A stretch of 10,261 bases of DNA. Source: a bacterium. Lineage in GTDB: Bacteria > Chloroflexota > Dormibacteria > UBA8260 > Bog-877. The position numbers and the translations under genes were made by a program. The DNA lies in NCBI GenBank assembly GCA_021802115.1, contig JAKABA010000137.1, positions 1 through 10,261 of the forward strand. The letters are read 5' to 3'. Of the stretch, positions 7,161 through 10,261 are shown in pieces (the first letter of the stretch is position 1; every line of letters starts with the position of its first letter). The notes beneath the pieces are model-generated. The model saw only the letters and a list, made by a program, of their open reading frames with translations, searched no databases and was not told the DNA's origin.

Positions 7161-7673
7161 TCAGGAGCTGCGACCGCGCCGGCGGTTGAGCCCGATGATG
7201 AGCCCCAGCGGTATCACCACCCCCACGAACCCGGTGAGGACGGCGATCCCGTTGGGGAGATCCTTGGGGTTGGACATGCCCACATAGGAGAAGAGCGCCG
7301 AGAGCACGGCGATCACGATCACGATCACAATCGCCGCCACCAGCACCAGGTTCTCGTGTTCAACCCGGCTCACCCAGAAGTCCGGCCAGCGGTTGCGGAC
7401 GTAGCGGTAGACGTTGATCGCGGTCAGGCTGTTGAGGATGATGGCGCTGATCAGGGCACTGACGGCCACCCCCCAGCGGAACGCCCCCAGCTGCGAGATC
7501 ACCCAGGCGGAGAAGTTGACCACCAGCAGCCCGACTGGGGTCGCCAGCCCGATCACGGGCAGGATGCACGAGTGCCAGTCCTCCGGAAGGGGGATGAAGA
7601 CCCCGTTCTGCACCGCGCTGCCGCTCCGCCGCAGCCGGCTCACTCGGCCTCGCGCCGAGCCCCTGGCCTTCAC
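7161..7673 (-). CDS. Four-helix integral membrane protein of unknown function
   Basis: I do not recognise a family. The 170-residue frame predicts four transmembrane helices at about 36-60, 68-89, 109-131 and 142-162. The Arg-rich N-terminus, the middle loop (RYVRNRWPDFWVSRVEHE) and the RRRGR tail are all basic or polar, so both ends and that loop should be cytoplasmic. Helix 3 contains an Ile/Val run encoded by three tandem GATCAC-type hexamers (plus-strand 7311-7328). There is no signal peptide, catalytic motif or cysteine pattern (one Cys, position 36). The GTG start at 7673 is uncertain; later in-frame GTGs at 7642 and 7613 would shorten only the basic tail and leave all helices. The gene is convergent with rpiA (14 bp gap) and divergent from the marP-like gene, so a link with envelope stress is possible but unproven. 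Confidence 0.7.
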   Translation of the reverse strand: MKARGSARGRVSRLRRSGSAVQNGVFIPLPEDWHSCILPVIGLATPVGLLVVNFSAWVISQLGAFRWGVAVSALISAIILNSLTAINVYRYVRNRWPDFWVSRVEHENLVLVAAIVIVIVIAVLSALFSYVGMSNPKDLPNGIAVLTGFVGVVIPLGLIIGLNRRRGRSS

Positions 7674-7710
7674 CTTCTACCTTGCACCTTCACCACCTGT
7701 TCCGGCATTG

Positions 7711-7738
7711 TTGCCCAGGGCGGACCACAGGGTATCCT
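7711..7738 (+). promoter_or_regulatory. Promoter of the marP-like gene
   Basis: TTGCCC (7711-7716) and TATCCT (7733-7738) are separated by 16 bp, a good housekeeping-sigma match, and would give a leader of about 28 bases before ATG 7772. The -10 lies in AGGGTATCCT, which is nearly palindromic, so the minus strand carries an overlapping TACCCT that could serve the divergent membrane-protein gene. Confidence 0.5.
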
Positions 7739-7762
7739 GCCCCGCGCTCCAGGCATGATGGC

Positions 7763-7770
7763 AGGAGGGG
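7763..7770 (+). promoter_or_regulatory. Ribosome binding site of the marP-like gene
   Basis: AGGAGGGG ends one base before ATG 7772. The core is strong but the spacing is shorter than usual (three or four bases from GGAG/GGAGG). It still supports ATG 7772 over upstream in-frame starts, which lie within or before the promoter. Confidence 0.6.
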
Positions 7771-7771
7771 C

Positions 7772-8950
7772 ATGGACCTAGTCGACCTTGTAATCATCGT
7801 GGCTCTCGGCTACGCCGGCGTGCTCGGATACCGGCGGGGTCTCACCTACTCCCTCTTCTCCCTGGTGGGACTGGTGGTGGGCCTCATCGTCGGCTCCTGG
7901 CTGGCGGCGACGATCCCCCAGCTGTTCCACCAGTACACGGTCACAGTCAGATCCGTGATCGCGATCGGGCTGGTGCTCGCGTGCGCCTTCCTGGGAGATG
8001 CGCTGGGGGGCCTGCTGGGAGCCCGCCTGCGGATCACCACCCTGCGCAGCCACCTCGGTCCGGTCGACTCCCTCGCCGGGACCGCCTGGGGACTGCTGGT
8101 GGTGCTCGCCGTCAGCTGGTTTCTCGGGCTGGTGTTCGAACAGGGGCCCATCCAGCCCCTGGCCGCGCAGATCCAGGCCTCCACCATCCTGCGCACCCTC
8201 GACCGCGACCTTCCCCAGGGTCCCGCCTGGCTGGGCTACCTCCAGCACGTCTTCAGCGCGGTCCCGTTTCCCGAGGTCTTCGCCAACTTCGTTCCACCTC
8301 TGCCCGGTCCGGTGGCCCTCCCGGCCGACCTCAGCGGCGACGCGGCCGTCCGCCGCGACGCCGCCGAGACCGTCAAGGTGGTGAGCGTCGGCTGTGGCGG
8401 GCTCATCGAGGGCAGCGGGTTCCCCGTGACCCGCGACCTGGTCGTCACCAACGCCCACGTGGTGGCCGGGGGCCACGGCACCACCGTGCAGGTTCCCGGG
8501 CGCCTCGGTTCCCTGCCGGCTCGGGTTGTCTTCTTCGACCCCCACACGGACCTCGCCCTGCTGCTGGTGCCGGGCCTCGACCTGCCCCCCCTTCCCTTCT
8601 CCGACACTGGGCCCCGTGGGACCCAGGGTGCGGTGATCGGCTATCCCGGCGGGGGCGGCGAGCAGGTCGTGCCCGGAGCGATCCGGGGCCAGATCCAGGC
8701 CGTGGGGCGCGACATCTACTCTCAGGGGCTGGTCAGCCGTCAGATCTATGTCATAGAGGCCTCGGTCATTCCGGGGAACTCGGGTGGTCCGTTCGTGAAC
8801 CTCCAGGGGCAGGTGCTGGGCGTGGTGTTCGCCAAGTCGCTGGTGACCACCGATGAGGGCTACGCCCTCACCGCCAGTGAGATCGCGCCCGACCTGGCCC
8901 GTGGTGAGCGCAACACCGCCCCGGTGTCGACCGAGAGCTGCGTCGAGTAG
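7772..8950 (+). CDS. marP: MarP-like membrane-anchored periplasmic serine protease
   Basis: A 392-residue protein matching mycobacterial MarP (Rv3671c, ~397 aa) in length and architecture. A CvpA-like N-terminal domain has four transmembrane helices (about 3-20, 27-48, 60-84, 101-122), followed by a linker and an extracytoplasmic chymotrypsin-fold protease. The triad is complete: His229 in VTNAHVVAG, Asp260 in PHTDLALLL, Ser337 in PGNSGGPFV. Cys208 (VGCGG) and Cys390, three residues from the C-terminus, match the two cysteines whose disulfide stabilises and activates MarP. GYPGGGGEQ and QVLGVVFAKS are further family segments. In Mycobacterium tuberculosis MarP is needed for acid and oxidative stress survival and processes the peptidoglycan hydrolase RipA; the substrate here is unknown. 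It has its own promoter and ribosome site and is divergent from a membrane-protein gene. HtrA/DegP proteases differ by having one TM helix and a PDZ domain, absent here. Confidence 0.9.
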   Translation: MDLVDLVIIVALGYAGVLGYRRGLTYSLFSLVGLVVGLIVGSWLAATIPQLFHQYTVTVRSVIAIGLVLACAFLGDALGGLLGARLRITTLRSHLGPVDSLAGTAWGLLVVLAVSWFLGLVFEQGPIQPLAAQIQASTILRTLDRDLPQGPAWLGYLQHVFSAVPFPEVFANFVPPLPGPVALPADLSGDAAVRRDAAETVKVVSVGCGGLIEGSGFPVTRDLVVTNAHVVAGGHGTTVQVPGRLGSLPARVVFFDPHTDLALLLVPGLDLPPLPFSDTGPRGTQGAVIGYPGGGGEQVVPGAIRGQIQAVGRDIYSQGLVSRQIYVIEASVIPGNSGGPFVNLQGQVLGVVFAKSLVTTDEGYALTASEIAPDLARGERNTAPVSTESCVE

Positions 8951-9213
8951 TCCCGGGCGGCCCATCCTCCATGTCCGGGCCACCAGTTCACTGCTCGCCT
9001 GATCGCCTCCGGCTGGGTTCGGGACGCGTTGTAGGCGGCGAGTTCCGTAGGCCCGGCCGTCCATGTGGGCAGGCAGATCAGCGTGCTAGAGAATGACGAC
9101 GGCCACGAGGTGGAGGTAGTCGTCTTCATCAAGGGTACGTGTTCGGTAAACCAGGAGGTGCAGAGCCTCGTCTCAATGCTGGTGCGCTTGGTCGGATCAG
9201 ATGAGCACGGAAG
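8951..9213. other. Intergenic stretch between marP and the SEC-C gene; start of atypical DNA
   Basis: No gene can be supported. Base composition falls from about 70% G+C in marP (42/60 in 8401-8460) to about 55% (33/60 in 9121-9180). Frames that cross it are shadows of marP or of the SEC-C gene, or short fragments such as a ~29-residue minus-strand frame around 9090-9175 with no recognisable start. A weak GGCCC/GGGCC stem follows the marP stop but has no T-tract, so a terminator is not called. Confidence 0.5.
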
Positions 9214-9831
9214 TCACGCGCCCGGTTTGCCACAGCAGAGCTTGTACTTGCGCCCTGAGCCGCAGGGGCAGGGGCCGTTGCGGCTCGTGCCCACTGAGAG
9301 AGACCGCTCGAGGACCCAGCTCTGGAGGGTGCGGAGGTTGCCTAGTACGACGAGACCTGCCAATGCTGCCCGAGTGGCTTGTTCCCTGGCACGGCGATTG
9401 GGGACTTCGCGGCTGGGTCCAAGCAGGACGTAAGCGAGCTCAGACGAGAGTTCGGAGAGCGTGTCTACTGCCTCGTAGGTCTGGCCGAGGAGTCTCTGGC
9501 GGTCGGTGTATGGCAGAGCCTTCAGCTCGCCATCACTGTCAATCATGGCTTGGATGAGGCTTGTGTGGGCGTCCCCTGCCAAGGCGACGACAAGGTGGGC
9601 GTGTGCAAGCAACGGTGCACCCCGCCCCTTCGCAGGGGTGGCAGCAAGGACATCGGCCAGGACGTGCTCGCACTCAAGATGGAGTTCAGACCCCGCCTCC
9701 ACTCCCGAGCCATCGTCCAGATGGACGTGTCCCCAAGTTGCGAAGAAGCCATCTCTGACGAGGTGGAACCCCTCCGCAGCGTGGGCGATTACCTTGAGGT
9801 CTTGGTGTTCGGCTGCCCGCTCCTCTGCCAC
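9214..9831 (-). CDS. SEC-C motif-containing protein of unknown function
   Basis: A 205-residue cytoplasmic protein ending in a SEC-C zinc-binding motif: Cys188, Cys190, Cys199 and Cys200 in NGPCPCGSGRKYKLCCG. This motif, first known from the SecA C-terminus where it binds SecB and ribosomes, also occurs as a tail on many unrelated small proteins. The rest (about 1-180) is mostly predicted helix, with acidic and His-bearing segments such as HVHLDDGSG and LHLECEHVLADVL; I recognise no enzyme motif. GTG 9831 is chosen because AGGAG lies five bases upstream. The frame stays open to an ATG at 10023, but that extension is Pro/Arg/Gly-rich and looks non-coding. Codon use is less GC-biased than in the genes to the left (34-37 G+C per 60 bases in sampled lines), suggesting later acquisition. 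No partner gene is visible in the window. Confidence 0.78.
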   Translation of the reverse strand: MAEERAAEHQDLKVIAHAAEGFHLVRDGFFATWGHVHLDDGSGVEAGSELHLECEHVLADVLAATPAKGRGAPLLAHAHLVVALAGDAHTSLIQAMIDSDGELKALPYTDRQRLLGQTYEAVDTLSELSSELAYVLLGPSREVPNRRAREQATRAALAGLVVLGNLRTLQSWVLERSLSVGTSRNGPCPCGSGRKYKLCCGKPGA

Positions 9832-10170
9832 TGCATCTCCTGTCAGAGCCCACAGTCTGGCACAGATGTCAGTCGTTCCGCCATGCCCTTCTTCAGGGTC
9901 AGGTGGTAGGCTGGCCCGGCCGGTGCGCTGCCTGACCGGAAAATCTCCGGCGGGGGGACGGGCCTGTTGATGGTCGGGTGCGGGGCGGGGCCTCTCTCGG
10001 GGGGCCGCGGGGCCACAGAACATTTGCCATCAAGCCATGGCGGCGATCCCAGGTGGTCGTCGAGTCACGGCTGCCATCGGACTGGCCGCGCGAGCAGCCT
10101 GCGGTCTCCCCGGCAACCGCCCCTCACCTAACCACCAACCCGATCTTGGGCTCCATGCCCGGACCCTGAC
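9832..10170. other. Gene-poor stretch upstream of the SEC-C gene
   Basis: About 340 bp with no supported gene. On the minus strand it should hold the SEC-C promoter, but no clear -35/-10 pair stands out. A small perfect hairpin CCGGA-AAATC-TCCGG lies at 9936-9950. A minus-strand 13-codon frame (ATG at 9884, stop at 9843, product MAERLTSVPDCGL) ends just before the SEC-C ribosome site; it may be chance. In-frame extension of the SEC-C protein through here gives a Pro/Arg/Gly-rich, non-family-like sequence. Confidence 0.45.
9837..9841 (-). promoter_or_regulatory. Ribosome binding site of the SEC-C gene
   Basis: AGGAG on the minus strand, followed by five bases and GTG 9831. It decides the start against the longer frame beginning at 10023, which has no such site. 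Confidence 0.6.
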
Positions 10171-10200
10171 TTGTCATTAGGTGAACTAATTAGTTATCCT
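10171..10200 (+). promoter_or_regulatory. Promoter of the right-edge regulator gene (leaderless)
   Basis: TTGTCA (10171-10176; five of six to TTGACA) and TATCCT (10195-10200) are separated by 18 bp. The -10 ends six bases before ATG 10207, so transcription would begin at or next to the A of the start codon. There is no Shine-Dalgarno sequence, in agreement with a leaderless mRNA. The whole spacer and the -10 are covered by a palindrome. Confidence 0.6.
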
Positions 10201-10204
10201 AATG
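10175..10204. promoter_or_regulatory. 30-bp palindromic operator, probably autoregulatory
   Basis: Outer arms CATTAGG (10175-10181) and CCTAATG (10198-10204) are perfect inverted repeats, and the centre AACTAATTAGTT (10184-10195) is a perfect 12-bp palindrome about the same axis. Overall 26 of 30 positions are symmetric. It is AT-rich in GC-rich surroundings, overlaps the end of the -35, fills the spacer and covers the -10. Operators of this length, composition and placement are typical of MarR-family dimers that repress their own gene. Confidence 0.75.
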
Positions 10205-10206
10205 AC

Positions 10207-10261
10207 ATGAAGAAGTCCGGCACGACCGTTGCAGACCGCGCGGAGCCGCTGGCGCTCGCCT
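10207..10261 (+). CDS. N-terminus of a probable MarR-family transcriptional regulator, cut by window edge
   Basis: Only 18 codons are visible (MKKSGTTVADRAEPLALA and one further base), too few to recognise a domain by sequence. The call rests on context: the ATG follows directly on a promoter that is fully overlaid by a 30-bp AT-rich palindrome, the usual arrangement of an autorepressed MarR-type winged-helix regulator, and the visible residues would fit the variable N-terminal region before helix 1 of such a protein. An ATG at 10202 is not a start because it meets TGA after one codon. Another dimeric regulator (TetR, PadR or a different winged-helix family) is possible. The gene or genes it controls probably lie beyond the right edge, downstream in the same direction. 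Confidence 0.5.
   Translation, partial: MKKSGTTVADRAEPLALA

Noticed and set aside
7311..7328. Tandem GATCAC hexamers as a CRISPR-like or regulatory repeat
   Set aside because: It lies inside the membrane protein's third helix and simply encodes an Ile/Val run.
8955..8985. A terminator after marP (GGCCC/GGGCC stem)
   Set aside because: Only a 5-bp stem with a 13-base loop and no T-tract; expected by chance at this GC content.
9001..9060. A tRNA fragment suggested by GGTTCGGGAC
   Set aside because: No acceptor or anticodon arms can be folded around it and there is no CCA end.
8860..9132. A minus-strand 90-residue frame, considered as an integrase or transposase remnant
   Set aside because: It overlaps the conserved C-terminus of marP and shows no catalytic or family motif.
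9065..9433. A plus-strand 122-residue frame starting as MGRQISVLENDDG
   Set aside because: Its first ~50 residues look protein-like, but from 9214 it is antisense to the well-supported SEC-C gene and its sequence turns Arg/Pro/Leu-rich.
9832..10023. A 64-residue N-terminal extension of the SEC-C protein
   Set aside because: There is no ribosome site at 10023, the composition is Pro/Arg/Gly-rich, and AGGAG is well placed before GTG 9831.

Overview
This is a high-GC window, about 65-70% in the core genes by hand-counted lines. It carries ordinary chromosomal housekeeping genes for its first ~9 kb, then a compositionally different tail. Together, a MurT/GatD lipid II amidation pair, a MarP-type periplasmic serine protease, a PPOX-class (F420-type) flavoenzyme family member, and GTG/TTG starts point to a monoderm, high-GC lineage: Actinomycetota or a neighbouring phylum such as Candidatus Dormibacterota. 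The exact phylum is an inference and cannot be fixed from this window.

Layout. (1) 3-2835, plus strand: the 3' part of ispE (isoprenoid precursor synthesis), then murT and gatD, overlapping ispE and each other, so probably one translationally coupled transcript. Isoprenoid precursors feed the undecaprenyl carrier on which lipid II is built, and MurT-GatD amidates the D-Glu of lipid II. (2) 2819-3766, minus strand: a lipoprotein gene that runs tail-to-tail into gatD (17 bp overlap) and head-to-head with ppk. The 87-bp divergent region has a GC-rich imperfect palindrome and -10-like hexamers placed for leaderless transcription. (3) 3854-7146, plus strand: ppk1 (polyphosphate kinase), a small PPOX-class flavin/F420 split-barrel protein, and rpiA (ribose-5-phosphate isomerase A, TTG start), packed with overlaps as an operon. 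(4) 7161-7673, minus strand: a four-helix membrane protein of unknown function, divergent from (5) 7772-8950, plus strand: a MarP-like membrane-anchored serine protease with complete catalytic triad, preceded by a recognisable promoter.

(6) 8951 to the right edge: lower GC (about 55-62% in sampled lines of 9121-9600) and different codon usage. It has a minus-strand gene whose protein ends in a SEC-C zinc-binding motif (9214-9831), a gene-poor stretch, and finally the first 18 codons of a plus-strand gene preceded by a near-perfect 30-bp palindrome lying exactly between and over the -35 and -10 elements. This is the architecture of a self-repressing MarR-type regulator with a leaderless mRNA.

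I see no rRNA, tRNA, CRISPR array, insertion sequence or convincing intrinsic terminator. No wholly new multi-gene system is evident. The most interesting places are the operator at 10175-10204, the divergent lipoprotein/ppk region, the orphan SEC-C gene in atypical DNA, and the unidentified membrane protein next to marP.
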